From Acidobacteriaceae bacterium (GTDB lineage: Bacteria; Acidobacteriota; Terriglobia; Terriglobales; Acidobacteriaceae), in assembly GCA_030037545.1 (NCBI GenBank), contig JASHRF010000073.1:1-50620 (forward strand): a stretch of 50,620 nt of DNA, read 5' to 3'. The notes under the pieces are model-generated. The model saw only the letters and a list, made by a program, of their open reading frames with translations. It did no database searches and was not told the DNA's origin. Numbering within the stretch: position 1 is the stretch's first letter; each line of letters opens with the position of its first letter. Shown one piece after another: positions 7,565 through 17,390 of the stretch. A program made the position numbers and the translations under genes.

Positions 7565-10500
7565 TTAGAATGTCACATGCATTGACATTTCGATGATGCG
7601 GCCGCTGCCGATAGTGTCGGTGACCGCGCCCATCTTGGCGTTGGTTACGGAGTTGGGCGCCGTATACAGCTCGTAAGCGCAAGCCTGGGAGCTGCCGGAG
7701 CAGGTCCCGGCGCCGGTGGGCGTGGTCACTGTCGTGCTTGGGACAGGCTGAACCTGTTGCCCGTTGGTGTATTCGAGGGTCGGCACTCCATTGTCATTGC
7801 CGAGTTCGCTGAAGCCGGGATTCAGAGTGATTTCGTTTTGCGGAACATCGAAGCTCGGGGTGTTTGTCACGTTGAAAACCTCGAACTGGTAGTTGATGTT
7901 GTAGCGCTCCTTGATGGGTATGTTCTTTTGGATGGTGATGTCGAGGCGCTTCTGGAATGCCTGGCGGAAGATGTTGCGCTGGCCGGGGACGAAGTTGCTT
8001 TCGTAGACGTCGCAGAGTGGGCCGCCGTCGGGGCCTGCATTGCCGCCATCGGTGGTGGTGTCGCAGGGCGGCACGCCGTCTTCGCCAGGGGCCATCAACG
8101 GAATTTCGAAGTCGTCAGGGTTCAGCGCGGGGCTGTAGACGGCTTTGCCGTTGGCGCCGCGCGAGGTAAACGCGCCGGTCTTGCCGGTGTACGCCGAAGA
8201 GGGGTTGATTCCGGGTTTAAGGGGCAGAATGGGGTTGATGATCTCGGCGTTGGTGCCGAAGTACTGGGTGCCGATCGATCCGGAGTAGTCGTAAATGCTG
8301 TACGGCTGGCCGCTATAGAACTGGCCAATGCCCAGTAGCGCCCAGTTGTTGACCACGTGCTTGAGCCAGTTGCCCTGGTCCTTGATGAGATTGGGGGCGT
8401 TGGCGACGAAGTTGAAGGTCAGGTTGTTGGTGGAGTCATAGTCGCAATCAGCATAGGAGCTGCGCAGGTCGTCGGGGTTGTTGCCGGTGAAGAAGAGGCC
8501 CACGTCGCTCTGCTCGTCCAGGCAGTGCGAGAAGGTGTAGGAGATTCCGGCCTGAAGATCGTGCGACATGGCCTTTTGCAGGTGAGCCTGCAGCGCATCG
8601 TAGGCGGAGATTCCGATGGCGCTGAAAGAGGCCGAGTTGGGATCGTAACCCACGTAGGGCACGCGCAGGTCGATGTTGCCGCCGCTGTAAGAATCATACG
8701 GCTCGTTGGCCATGGCGTACGGGGTGGTGTAGGTGTTGCCCGCGCCGTAATACCCGGAGGGTGCGTTGACATTGCTCAGAACCTGCACGCCGTAGGAGTA
8801 CTCCTGTCCGTGGCAAGCGGCAACGCTTTGGTAGTTGCCGGGGGTACACAGCACCGGCTCGTTGAAGGGTAGCGGGATGATCTGGTGTTTGCCGCGGTTG
8901 CCCACGTAGCCGATGTCGAGGGCAAGGTCGCTCCTGGGCTGCCACTGCATGTCGAGGATCCAATCCTCGGTATACGGAAGCTTGTTGGCGCGGTTGTAGT
9001 TGCCGATGACGAGCATGGCGTCGGGTTCGCCGTCGTTGCACACGAAATCGTCATTCGTGTTATAGCCCTGATAAATGTTGTAGGCGGTGCAGTCGGTCTC
9101 GATGGAATTGACCGTAGGCATGATCGCGGCCAGGCCGGAGGGCGTAGTGGGGGCGACAAGGCCGTTGGGGAACGGGTTGCTCAGATTTCCGGTCGCGTCG
9201 GTATAGGCTGCGAAGGGAGCTTCTTCCGTGACGCCGAAGGGGCCGCTGATGCCAGCGCCGGCGGGCGGCGAAAGGTACTGGAAGTACTGGCCGCGGTCGT
9301 AGTACATGCCTGCGCCGGCCCGCCACACCACTTTGCCGTCGTTCCATTTGGGCGCCCAGGCTACGCCCAGGCGCGGGCCAATGCCCCATTGGCGGCCTGT
9401 AAGGGTAGAGTCGCTCACCCCGGGTGTGCCATAGAGCTTGTTATTGCCGGCGACGACGAAGCCGGAGTTGGTGACCGCGCTGTCGGTGGCCGAGTAAAGG
9501 GCGGGATCGAAGTTGAAGAGATCGCCGTTTTTCTCGCTCAACGGCCCGTCGAAATCGTAGCGGACACCGGCGGAGATGCTCAGGTTGGGCAAGACCTGCC
9601 ATTTATCCATGGCATAGGCGCCGATGTCGTGGGAGCGGTAGTAGCGGTTGGAGTTGCCGTCCAGAATGGTATTTTCCTTGTAGAGCTTGCCTTCGAGGAA
9701 ATCGGGGAAGTTCTCCGTCTCCATGTAGGCGTGGCCTTCGTCGAGGTTGCGGATGTTCAACTGATCGTAGCTGTAGCTGGCGCCCACGGTGACGGTGTGT
9801 CTGCCGTGCGACCAGATCAGATCGGTGGATGGCGAATAGCGGGTTTCGAAGTACCCATCGTCGACAAATTCGCTATGGGGGCCGAGATAGGAGGTTATGG
9901 AGTTGGAGCCGGACGTGGCGAAGTCCCCCAGCTCAATACCGGGGAAGGCGTTGCCATTGGGGAGCGCCATGCCGATGCTGGATGCATAGAGATCTGCTGT
10001 ATCGGAGAAGTTGCTATAGACCTTCTGGCGCGCGAAACCCACCAACTGCTGCCAGTTGATGTGGGATCCGATGTTGATGGTGTTGCTGAGCGCGCCCGTC
10101 TGCGCTCCGTTGTCCTCGTTTTCCGGGAACCCGGTATAGTTGCTGCTCGAGTAGGGGCTCACGGTGGGCATGTGCTGATAGAAGTACTTGGCGGCCAAGT
10201 GGTCGTTATTGGTGGCGTTGTAGTCCAGAGAGGCGGTTGCCTGATCGCCCTTGAAAATGGATGTTCCCACATTTACGGCGTCGTACTCCTCGCTCTCGAT
10301 CTGGCTCTGGGCGGTGGCGTCGGCCGAAGGGATCAGGTATTGGCCGTTGGGCAACTTCGCCTGCAGTATCGCAATGGCGGTGGAGTTCCACTTCGAGGTC
10401 GCCGGACAAGTGCTCGAAGATCCGTAAGCGGCATAGTAGCTATTGCAGGCAGCCAGGATGCCTGTTGAATCCGTGGCGCTGCGGTCGCTGCCGAGGCCGT

Positions 10501-11614
10501 AGGGCACCTGGACCTGGCCCAGAGCGCCGTACTGATCCGATGTGTAGAGGTGGTTGTAGCCGAGGAAGTAGAACAGCTTGTTTTTCTTGAGCGGTCCGCC
10601 CAGCGTGGCGCCCCCAACCCACTTGTGCAACTTCGGATTCACATCCGCGGCCGGGATGGTGCCCAAATAGACGTCCTGTTTATAGAAAAACGGGTCGGCA
10701 TTCAAGATGTTGTTGCCGAACATACCGTATAGCTGACCGTGCAGGGCGTTGGTGCCGCTGGCGGTGATGATTCCGATGTGCGCGCCGCTGGTCTGGCCCT
10801 GCTGCGCGTCGTACATGGAAGTAACGATGCTGATTTCGTGCATGAACTCGGGCGGCGGCGAGGCCAGGCCGTTGCCGTTGGAGCCATAGACCGCGATGTT
10901 GTCCTGATACTGACCGGCGGTGGAGTTGCCCTCGCCGATGTTGAACTGATAGCGATCCGAAGCCTGTTCGCTGGCCGTTTGTCCGTTGAAAAGGTTCGTT
11001 ACGTCGATGCCGTTAACGGTCATGGTGTTCGACGTAGAGCGCTGGCCGTTGGCCCAGACGTTCTGGTTGCCGAGGCCCTGATTGGTTCCCACGCCGGCGA
11101 TGAACTGCGAGCCGACGCCAGGGGCCAGGATGGCGAGCTGCGTGAAGCTGCCGGTAGCCAATGGCGTCTCGGCGATCTCGTTTTTGTCGAGCGTGTAGCC
11201 GTTGGTGGTATCGGTGGCGTTCATCATCGGATTGGCGGTGACGGTTACCGATTCCGAGACGCTGCCCGGCTTGAGGGTGGTGTTCACGGTGGAGGCGCGG
11301 CCTTCCTGCACCAGCAATCCGGGCAGTCTCACGGTCGCGAAGCCGGGCTGCGAAACTGTTACCTGATATGTGCCCACGGGAATGTCGAGAATTTGCCAGA
11401 AGCCGGATTTAAGGGTGGTGGTCGATCGCGTGAGCCCGGTCTGTTCGCTGACTGCTGTCACAGCGGCTCCCGACACGGCGGCCCCTGAAGTATCGAGCAC
11501 GGTTCCGTTCAGTGAGCTCAGGGTCTGTTGAGCCATGCCTGGTAAGGCACAACACAGAGCGAGAGAGAAAAACGCCGGGCTCAGGAAGCCCAGCCGGAAA
11601 CGATTGATCTTCAT
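7565..11614 (-). CDS. Oar-type TonB-dependent receptor with carboxypeptidase-like regulatory domain
   Basis: This 1349-aa outer-membrane protein starts with a signal peptide ending near GMAQQ (residue 30). A carboxypeptidase-regulatory-like beta-sandwich follows (about 32-110, GTVLDTSGAAVSGAAVTA, then IPVGTYQVTVSQPGF). After it come a plug region (TVTANPMMN, NGIDVTNLFNG) and a very long barrel rich in Tyr/Asn/Gly, ending in the aromatic C-terminal strand MHVTF that is read by the BAM machinery. These large receptors dominate acidobacterial genomes and are thought to import oligosaccharides or other large substrates; the substrate here is not evident. The ribosome site GGAGAG precedes ATG 11614. 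The neighbouring genes do not point to a substrate. Confidence 0.9.
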   Translation of the reverse strand: MKINRFRLGFLSPAFFSLALCCALPGMAQQTLSSLNGTVLDTSGAAVSGAAVTAVSEQTGLTRSTTTLKSGFWQILDIPVGTYQVTVSQPGFATVRLPGLLVQEGRASTVNTTLKPGSVSESVTVTANPMMNATDTTNGYTLDKNEIAETPLATGSFTQLAILAPGVGSQFIAGVGTNQGLGNQNVWANGQRSTSNTMTVNGIDVTNLFNGQTASEQASDRYQFNIGEGNSTAGQYQDNIAVYGSNGNGLASPPPEFMHEISIVTSMYDAQQGQTSGAHIGIITASGTNALHGQLYGMFGNNILNADPFFYKQDVYLGTIPAADVNPKLHKWVGGATLGGPLKKNKLFYFLGYNHLYTSDQYGALGQVQVPYGLGSDRSATDSTGILAACNSYYAAYGSSSTCPATSKWNSTAIAILQAKLPNGQYLIPSADATAQSQIESEEYDAVNVGTSIFKGDQATASLDYNATNNDHLAAKYFYQHMPTVSPYSSSNYTGFPENEDNGAQTGALSNTINIGSHINWQQLVGFARQKVYSNFSDTADLYASSIGMALPNGNAFPGIELGDFATSGSNSITSYLGPHSEFVDDGYFETRYSPSTDLIWSHGRHTVTVGASYSYDQLNIRNLDEGHAYMETENFPDFLEGKLYKENTILDGNSNRYYRSHDIGAYAMDKWQVLPNLSISAGVRYDFDGPLSEKNGDLFNFDPALYSATDSAVTNSGFVVAGNNKLYGTPGVSDSTLTGRQWGIGPRLGVAWAPKWNDGKVVWRAGAGMYYDRGQYFQYLSPPAGAGISGPFGVTEEAPFAAYTDATGNLSNPFPNGLVAPTTPSGLAAIMPTVNSIETDCTAYNIYQGYNTNDDFVCNDGEPDAMLVIGNYNRANKLPYTEDWILDMQWQPRSDLALDIGYVGNRGKHQIIPLPFNEPVLCTPGNYQSVAACHGQEYSYGVQVLSNVNAPSGYYGAGNTYTTPYAMANEPYDSYSGGNIDLRVPYVGYDPNSASFSAIGISAYDALQAHLQKAMSHDLQAGISYTFSHCLDEQSDVGLFFTGNNPDDLRSSYADCDYDSTNNLTFNFVANAPNLIKDQGNWLKHVVNNWALLGIGQFYSGQPYSIYDYSGSIGTQYFGTNAEIINPILPLKPGINPSSAYTGKTGAFTSRGANGKAVYSPALNPDDFEIPLMAPGEDGVPPCDTTTDGGNAGPDGGPLCDVYESNFVPGQRNIFRQAFQKRLDITIQKNIPIKERYNINYQFEVFNVTNTPSFDVPQNEITLNPGFSELGNDNGVPTLEYTNGQQVQPVPSTTVTTPTGAGTCSGSSQACAYELYTAPNSVTNAKMGAVTDTIGSGRIIEMSMHVTF

Positions 11615-12534
11615 AGTGGCTCTCCATAAGAGTACGGGATGGTAAAGCGAAGCTCGGAAGTGAATGTCTGCGCAGCGTGCAGCGGGCCCGTGGATTCACT
11701 CCCCGGACACCGGCCTCGGGAAAACGCCATGGATTTCCCGGGCAAAAGGATTTTCCCAACAGGTAAACGTATAGGACGTATTTGAAAGGAATATGAATAG
11801 CAGAATGTTTGGGGGCGCATGACGGGGAAACGGGCAGGATGAGGCGGACAAGGAATTGCGGCCCTGTAGCGGGTGCGGCGATCCGCGAGAGATCGGCTGT
11901 GATCGTGGGATCGGCAAGAGCGTTCGACGTCCATTCCCTCACACAAAGTGGTGCAACCGAAGGGCCCCCACCTGCGGCAACATGCTCGCGAGTGGCCCCG
12001 AAAAACGATTCTGGTTCTTCTAGGAATGCCTGCAGGTGGCGCCGGATTGCAAACAGCAAGCGCACCCGGAGGCTGTTCCGTTGGAGGCGCCGGAATTCTT
12101 GCTTTTCAGAGAGCAGTAGTGTACGGCACAGATGGCCGTAATTCCAAGATTGAAATGCGGAAAGATTCCGAACGTCTTGTGGAAAAATGCCCGGACTGGA
12201 GGAAATTCGAGGATCGGCGAGCGGCGCGTGTCGCACAGTGGAACATCTGAAGAGACGAAGCGGCAAAAAAGCAAGCTGAGTCTCGCTGCGTGGCGCGGCC
12301 CGACGGGTGAGGGATTGCGATGCAAGTCTGTTCCAGGGAATCCGGCGTTCATGCTCGCGCGGGCCAGGCCCGTTGCACTATCCCGGGCCGATGGCGTGCA
12401 GCAAAGCGGCGCTTCGCGCGTCCAAAGGTGCGTGGGCCATTGACATCCGGGAAGCCGGGCAATTCAAACTGCCGGGTGCAGGACCGTACCGGCGATGGCT
12501 GCTTGCGCCCCTCGCAGCGTAATCTGTCAACACT
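11615..12534. other. Long gene-free region upstream of the TonB receptor
   Basis: About 920 bp without a supportable gene. Open frames exist on both strands but overlap one another and resemble no family; one minus-strand stretch near 11990-12120 is Arg/Leu-rich but has no homology I recognise. It presumably holds the receptor's promoter. GTAAACGTATA at 11763-11773 resembles half of a LacI-family operator (GTAAACGTTTAC), which would fit a sugar-responsive receptor, but the symmetry is poor. Confidence 0.3.
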
Positions 12535-12840
12535 ATGAGTCCAACACCGACGCAGCCGCAGTTGAATCTATCCCAGGCTCCCGATTACCGCGAGACCTAC
12601 GCCAACAGCGTGCAGGTTCGGGTGAGCGTGTGGGATTTCCAGCTTGTCTTCGGGCTAGCCTCCAGCGAGAGTCCCGACCAGGTGACCATTCGCAACCACC
12701 AGTGCATCTTTCTCAGTCCCCAGCAGGCTAAGGCGCTTTGGAACGTGCTGGGCCAGAATATCGGCCAGTACGAACAGGCCTTCGGGACGTTGAACCTGGA
12801 GCCGAAAGGGCAAGCGTTTCCGCAAGGGCCGGTGAATTAG
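12535..12840 (+). CDS. DUF3467 domain protein
   Basis: This 101-aa protein matches DUF3467: YANSVQVRVSVWDFQLVFG at residues 21-39, then PQQAKALWNVLGQNIGQYE near 62-80. The family is small, soluble and widespread in Acidobacteriota and other environmental phyla, and has no assigned function. ATG 12535 is the only start that keeps the whole domain. It is followed directly by G-rich sequence and a MITE-like element, so it is probably monocistronic. Confidence 0.8.
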   Translation: MSPTPTQPQLNLSQAPDYRETYANSVQVRVSVWDFQLVFGLASSESPDQVTIRNHQCIFLSPQQAKALWNVLGQNIGQYEQAFGTLNLEPKGQAFPQGPVN

Positions 12841-12868
12841 AGGCAGGGACCAGGGGGCCAAGGGACTA

Positions 12869-12979
12869 GAAGTGGTTTCATAACCCGTCTGCCATCGTCC
12901 CTCAGGGCTAAAGCCACACGTTTTTGGGGAACTTATGGGCAAGCCGCGCCCTTTCAAAGCAGGGTTATGCAACAGCTTC
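12869..12979. mobile_element. MITE-like element, subfamily B, copy 1
   Basis: This is a 111-bp element. Its left end is GAAGTGGTTTCATAACCC and its right end is the near reverse complement (GGGTTATGCAACAGCTTC), matching at 15 of 18 positions. TA flanks both ends, compatible with a TA target duplication. The internal core carries CCTCAGGGCTAAAGCC and GCCCTTTCAAAGC, as in the other copies, but the second hairpin is degraded. Located between the DUF3467 gene and the glycosyltransferase gene. Confidence 0.6.
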
Positions 12980-13050
12980 TATGGGGACCAAGGGGACTGA
13001 GAGACACTCGAGGAATGGATGGTGTTCATGGCTGAGCGAGGAGCGTGCAC

Positions 13051-14679
13051 TTGCGCCTGAAACGTCTTCTCAATCCCTGGCCGGACGCGCCGCTGCCGCT
13101 ATGGATGATTTTTCCCGTCATCTTTGCAGCGCTCTACGCTACGCATTTCACGCTACTGCGCCTGCCGTACTACTGGGACGAGGCCGGCTATTACATTCCC
13201 GCGGCCTGGGATTTCTATCGGACCGGCTCGCTGATCCCCATTTCGACGGTTAGCAACGCCCATCCGCCATTGCCAAGCATTTATCTCGCCTTGTGGTGGA
13301 AGACATCGGGCTATCTACCCGAAGTGACGCGCGAGGCGGTGCTTCTGGTGGCTGCGTTGGGGCTGCTGGCGGTGTGGCGGCTGGCCATGCGCCTGACCGG
13401 CGTGGCCTCGGTGGCATTCTGGACGATTCTGCTCACCGGCCTCTACCCAATCTGGTTTGCGCAGAGCTCGCTGGCTGAGGCCGATATCTTTGCCGCGGCA
13501 TGCTCGCTGTGGGGTCTGGTTAACGCGCTGCCGGAACGGGGGCGAAGGCCGGTGCTTGCGGCGCTATGGTTTTGCGCGGCCGCGCTCTGCAAGGAGACGG
13601 CCGTCGTCATCCCACTCACCCTGGCGGCCATCAGCCTGGGAGAAGCCTTCAGGAAAACCGGGTCGGCGCGCCACCGGCTTTGGCGCGAAGCGGCGTGGCT
13701 TTCCTGCTGCGTCGCGCCGCTCGGCGTCTGGTATCTTTACCATTACGCCAAAACCGGCTTCTTCTTCGGCAATCCCCAGTTTCTGCGCTACAACGCGGAG
13801 TCCACGCTCACACCACTGCGCGTGCTGGCCGCCTTTGGCCATCGCGTCATCCATCTCACGCTGCACATGAACCTGTTTGTGCCGGTACTGATTGGCCTGG
13901 CCGCGCTCCTTCTTGACCCGCGCCCCGATGCCGAAGGCCACGAGCGCGCCAACCTCGCGCCCTCTGTCCGGCTGCGGATCTTTGCCTTGCTGCTGGCCAA
14001 CGCGGTGTTCTTCAGCTTTCTGGGCGGGGCGCTGCTCACGCGCTATCTGCTGCCCATGTATCCGCTGGTGCTGCTGCTGGCCGTAGCCACGATGTACAGG
14101 AGGGTACCGTACTGGCAGGCGCTTGCCGCTCTTTCGGCGGCGGCCTTTGTGGCCGGCCTGTTCATCAACCCGCCTTACGGATTTGCTCCCGAGGACAACC
14201 TGGCCTACGCGAGCGCAATCCGCATGGATATGGACGGCATTGCGCAACTGCGGCAGCGCTACGACGGGGCCGCGGTGCTGACCGCGTGGCCGGTGAGCGA
14301 CGACCTGACCAAACCCGAGCTAGGCTACGTGAAGGAGCCGTGGGACGTTTGCCGCATCGAGGACTTCACGGCGGCGCAGATCGAAGTGGCTGCCCAGGAG
14401 CCGGAGAAGTACTCGGCCGCGCTGGTTTTTTCCACCAAGTACGATCCTTCTCTGCCACTGTTCACTCTGGGCGCGAAGGATGAAGCGCTCAACGAACGCT
14501 ACTTCGGGCTGCACCACGACCTGGCGCCGGAGACCATCGCCCAGCGTCTCGACGGCACGCTGGTGTGGAAGGAGTCAAGGCAGGGAATGTGGGTGGCGCT
14601 GATCCGGTTCAATCGCCAGGTGGAGGCGCGCGGCCCGCCCGCCGGAGCGGCGCGGAATTCGGTTCATGCCGGCGAATGA
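13051..14679 (+). CDS. Integral membrane glycosyltransferase (GT39/ArnT-like)
   Basis: This 542-aa multi-pass protein belongs to the GT-C superfamily, which moves sugars or lipid-linked mannose/aminoarabinose onto proteins or lipids outside the inner membrane. The first loop contains YYWDEAGYY, the acidic motif of this family, after the first membrane helix. About ten further hydrophobic segments follow and the C-terminal 150 residues form a soluble domain. The start is uncertain: AGGAG at 13039-13043 is seven bases from TTG 13051 but only one base from GTG 13045, so TTG is preferred. Acceptor and donor cannot be told from the sequence and no lipid-A or O-antigen genes are adjacent. Confidence 0.78.
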   Translation: MRLKRLLNPWPDAPLPLWMIFPVIFAALYATHFTLLRLPYYWDEAGYYIPAAWDFYRTGSLIPISTVSNAHPPLPSIYLALWWKTSGYLPEVTREAVLLVAALGLLAVWRLAMRLTGVASVAFWTILLTGLYPIWFAQSSLAEADIFAAACSLWGLVNALPERGRRPVLAALWFCAAALCKETAVVIPLTLAAISLGEAFRKTGSARHRLWREAAWLSCCVAPLGVWYLYHYAKTGFFFGNPQFLRYNAESTLTPLRVLAAFGHRVIHLTLHMNLFVPVLIGLAALLLDPRPDAEGHERANLAPSVRLRIFALLLANAVFFSFLGGALLTRYLLPMYPLVLLLAVATMYRRVPYWQALAALSAAAFVAGLFINPPYGFAPEDNLAYASAIRMDMDGIAQLRQRYDGAAVLTAWPVSDDLTKPELGYVKEPWDVCRIEDFTAAQIEVAAQEPEKYSAALVFSTKYDPSLPLFTLGAKDEALNERYFGLHHDLAPETIAQRLDGTLVWKESRQGMWVALIRFNRQVEARGPPAGAARNSVHAGE

Positions 14680-14733
14680 TCGCCTGGGCCGCGCCGGAAG
14701 CCCGGCTCCGCCAGCACCGCTAACGCTGCCTTC

Positions 14734-14982
14734 CTACAGCAGCTTTCTGCGCCAGAATTCAAAAAGTGTGTAACCGATGGCCGCGCAGATCAGCGCGATG
14801 GTAAAGTTGGCCGTGGTAAAGATGTCGCGAATGGCAAAGCCCAGCGTCTTGCCGCGGCCATTGGCTCCCTCGAATTCGCCCATGAGCAGGTTGGAGTAGA
14901 AGAGGAACAAAATGGAGCACACTTCGACCAGCGAGCGCAGGAAGGGACGCGGTCCGCGGCGGAGGCGCGAAAGCGTAGCCAT
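14734..14982 (-). CDS. Small two-helix membrane protein, hypothetical
   Basis: This 82-aa protein has a basic N-terminus (RLRRGPRPFLR), a hydrophobic helix at about 18-35, a polar connector and a second helix at about 55-73 ending FWRRKLL. The positive ends suggest both termini are cytoplasmic. I recognise no family. The start lies close to the divergent gene on the other strand, so the two may share a control region. Confidence 0.55.
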   Translation of the reverse strand: MATLSRLRRGPRPFLRSLVEVCSILFLFYSNLLMGEFEGANGRGKTLGFAIRDIFTTANFTIALICAAIGYTLFEFWRRKLL

Positions 14983-15099
14983 GACCCGATGATATTGGCC
15001 AACCCCTTTTGTTCCAAGGGAAATCGGACTCTGCTGGAGGTGCGGTCCCAGCCCGGTTTTCAGCAGTTGCAGGCTGGAAGCGCCTATAATTTTCTAGAC

Positions 15100-16758
15100 G
15101 TGCTTACCTTTTTCATCTTCCGCCGTGGTGCGGCGTTGCGGTTTGGGGCCGGGGCGACGCTGGCTGTTGCAATTCTTGTCATTTCAATGCCTTTCGGGCG
15201 GGCGCAATCAGCCGCGCCGGCTCCCGTGGAGCATTCGGCAGCCGATCGAGGGCGCATTCTGCTGGTACTGCCCTTCGATAACCGCAGCGGGGAGCCCAAC
15301 CTCGAGTGGATGCGCGAGGCGGCGGCCAATCTGCTCAGCAGCCGCTTTGCGTCGGCCGGTTTCGCACCCATGAGCCGCGCCGATCGCATGTACGCGCTCG
15401 ACCACCTGGGTCTGCCCGAGGGTTTTCAACCCTCCCGGGCCAGCGCCATCAAGCTGGCGCAGACGCTGGATGCCGATTCCATCATCGTGGGCAGTTTTTC
15501 GATGGATGGGAACGATCTTGTGGCCGAGGGCCAGATCGTCAATGTGCCTCACCTGCGTATGACGGAGCCGGTCACGGCTCGCGGACCGCTGGCCGACATG
15601 ATCCGCATCTTCGATACCCTGGCCTGGGAGCTGACCCGGCAGCTCGATCCCTCGCTCAACGTGCCGGTGCAGACGTTTATCGCGGCCGGCCAGAGCCTGC
15701 GCCTGGACGCCTTCGAGCAGTACATCCGCGGCATTACAGAGCCGGACCAGGCGGAGCGCCAGCGCCACCTGGAGCAGGCGGTGAAGCTGAGCCCGGATTT
15801 CAGCCCGGCCTGGATGGCGCTGGGCCGCGAGGAGTACAGCACCCAGCAGTACGAGCAGGCGGCGCAGGCCTTTGCGAAAGTTGATCCCAACGGGCCGGAT
15901 GCGCTGGAGGCGGGGTTCTATGGCGGATTGTCGTTGCTGTTTTCAGGCAATTATGCGGAAGCCCAGAAGTCGTTCGCCGAAGTGGCCCGGATGCTGCCGC
16001 TGGCCGAGGTGGTGAACAACGAAGGGGTAGCCAAGAGCCGCCAGGGGCAAGACGCCACGGCGCTTTTTGTGCAGGCCACGGCCGACGATCCCAGCAACGC
16101 GGATTACCATTTCAACCTTGCGCTGAGCCTCAAGCGCCACGGCAACGCGACAGTGGCGCTGAATGAGCTGGCGCAATGCCTGAAGCTGCGCCCCAACGAC
16201 AGCGAGGCTCAAGCCGTGGAGGCGGCGTGGAAGAATCCGGCCCCGGTCATGGCCAGGGCCGGCGCCGATCCCGAGGCGATTCCCGACCCACTGGAGCGCA
16301 TTGTGCGCACGTTTGACGCCAATGCTTTTCGCCAGGCGGCGCAGATGCTGGACCAGATGGACGCAGCGCGGATGGCGGCGCTCGACCCCGGTCAGCGCGC
16401 CCAGCGGCTGTGCGCGCAGGCCCATGGCTATCTTGACCGCGGGTTGCTGCTGGAAGCCGAGCGGCTCTATCGCGAGGCGGCAAATGACGATCCGAAATCG
16501 ACCGAGGCGTACGTGGGGCTGGCGCGCGTGCGGGAACGCAGCGGCGATGGGGAGGGAGCGCGCGCAGAGGCGCAGGCCGCACTTCAGATCGGTCCCACCG
16601 CCGATGCTTATGTCCTGCTGGCGCAGCTCGATCTGACAGCAAACAAGCTGCCGCAGGCCGAACAAGAGGCCGGCAGCGCGCTCAAGCTGGACCCGGCCAG
16701 CAGGACGGCGCAGGATTTGCTGCGGCTGATCCAGGCCCGCGAGGGACAGACGAAATGA
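15100..16758 (+). CDS. Exported TPR protein with FlgO/TolB-N-like domain
   Basis: This 552-aa protein begins with a signal peptide ending near GRAQ. Residues about 48-190 form a domain that starts ILLVLPFDNRSGEPNLEW and continues LDADSIIVGSFSMDG, the pattern of FlgO- or TolB-N-like periplasmic domains. At least five TPR-like helix pairs follow to the C-terminus. A scaffolding role in the periplasm is likely but no partner is apparent. GTG 15100 is preferred over ATG 14989, because the latter would put two divergent genes seven bases apart and add 37 residues before the signal peptide. TATAAT lies at 15085-15090, just upstream of the GTG, so a leaderless transcript is possible. Confidence 0.72.
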   Translation: MLTFFIFRRGAALRFGAGATLAVAILVISMPFGRAQSAAPAPVEHSAADRGRILLVLPFDNRSGEPNLEWMREAAANLLSSRFASAGFAPMSRADRMYALDHLGLPEGFQPSRASAIKLAQTLDADSIIVGSFSMDGNDLVAEGQIVNVPHLRMTEPVTARGPLADMIRIFDTLAWELTRQLDPSLNVPVQTFIAAGQSLRLDAFEQYIRGITEPDQAERQRHLEQAVKLSPDFSPAWMALGREEYSTQQYEQAAQAFAKVDPNGPDALEAGFYGGLSLLFSGNYAEAQKSFAEVARMLPLAEVVNNEGVAKSRQGQDATALFVQATADDPSNADYHFNLALSLKRHGNATVALNELAQCLKLRPNDSEAQAVEAAWKNPAPVMARAGADPEAIPDPLERIVRTFDANAFRQAAQMLDQMDAARMAALDPGQRAQRLCAQAHGYLDRGLLLEAERLYREAANDDPKSTEAYVGLARVRERSGDGEGARAEAQAALQIGPTADAYVLLAQLDLTANKLPQAEQEAGSALKLDPASRTAQDLLRLIQAREGQTK

Positions 16759-16832
16759 AGCAATCATTCATTTCCGCAAAATGAAAGGAGATTTCCGGAG
16801 GGCTATGAAGAGCTGAATCAAGGCTTTGATAT

Positions 16833-17180
16833 CTACCTTTGCGATGTGGCGTCGGTTTGTGGAGGGATGCGCACGATGGACTTGATGTGAACCGTGCCAT
16901 TGGATAGAACGCCGGTCACACGAACCTTCTCAGCGGCAAATTTCGCTGCCGCCGATTGTGGCGCAAGCACCAAGACGCTATTTTTGAACCATAGTGCGTA
17001 TTTAGATCCTGCCCGAACACACCGCTGGACACATGCGCGGTCGGGAGTCATAGCAGAGGTGCGCTGACAGTGTGTTCCGCAATGAGTATCTGTAATGAAT
17101 CCGTCCCACGTCATCTGATTCTGGGAAATGCCTGGCTGACTGAGCGAGAAAAGCAGCACAACCGCACAGAGAGATTTCAT
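16833..17180 (-). CDS. Small exported Cys-containing protein
   Basis: This 115-aa protein has a signal peptide (MKSLCAVVLLFSLSQPG), then WDGFITDTHCGTHC, CVQRCVRAGSKYALW, FAAEKVRVTG and HIKSIV. Two close cysteine pairs (34/38 and 50/54) suggest disulfides or metal binding in the periplasm, and the second half looks like a small beta-barrel (OB-like). The layout resembles small exported acidobacterial proteins such as DUF5818. ATG 17180 is chosen because GGAGGAG precedes it and the signal peptide begins there. Function unknown. Confidence 0.68.
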   Translation of the reverse strand: MKSLCAVVLLFSLSQPGISQNQMTWDGFITDTHCGTHCQRTSAMTPDRACVQRCVRAGSKYALWFKNSVLVLAPQSAAAKFAAEKVRVTGVLSNGTVHIKSIVRIPPQTDATSQR

Positions 17181-17390
17181 GGCTCCTCCCATGGTTGCCA
17201 TAGTACGCCAGGATGTTGGTGGGAGCCACACTGTTTCGGTGACTTATTGGCGCGGGCGCGTCCGCTGCCGCTGAGGTTCCCGCCGCCGCATCAAAATAGA
17301 GCCCGCGGCCTGTTGTTTTTGGCTCTCCAGGGGTATGCTTGGCTGGCAGACTCCTTAATGGGTCCAGGGCGTCAGGGAAAGGAGTGAGCC

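Noticed and set aside
8885..10468. Long open plus-strand frame of 527 codons inside the TonB receptor
   Set aside because: It is the antisense shadow of the receptor gene; composition is Val/Gly/Ala-rich without a domain, and the minus-strand frame is clearly the real one.
11763..11774. LacI-type operator GTAAACGTATA upstream of the TonB receptor
   Set aside because: Only one half-site fits and the other half has several mismatches; no LacI-family gene nearby.
12300..12530. Possible tRNA or small RNA in the GC-rich stretch before the DUF3467 gene
   Set aside because: No acceptor stem, TTCGA loop or known RNA motif could be folded.
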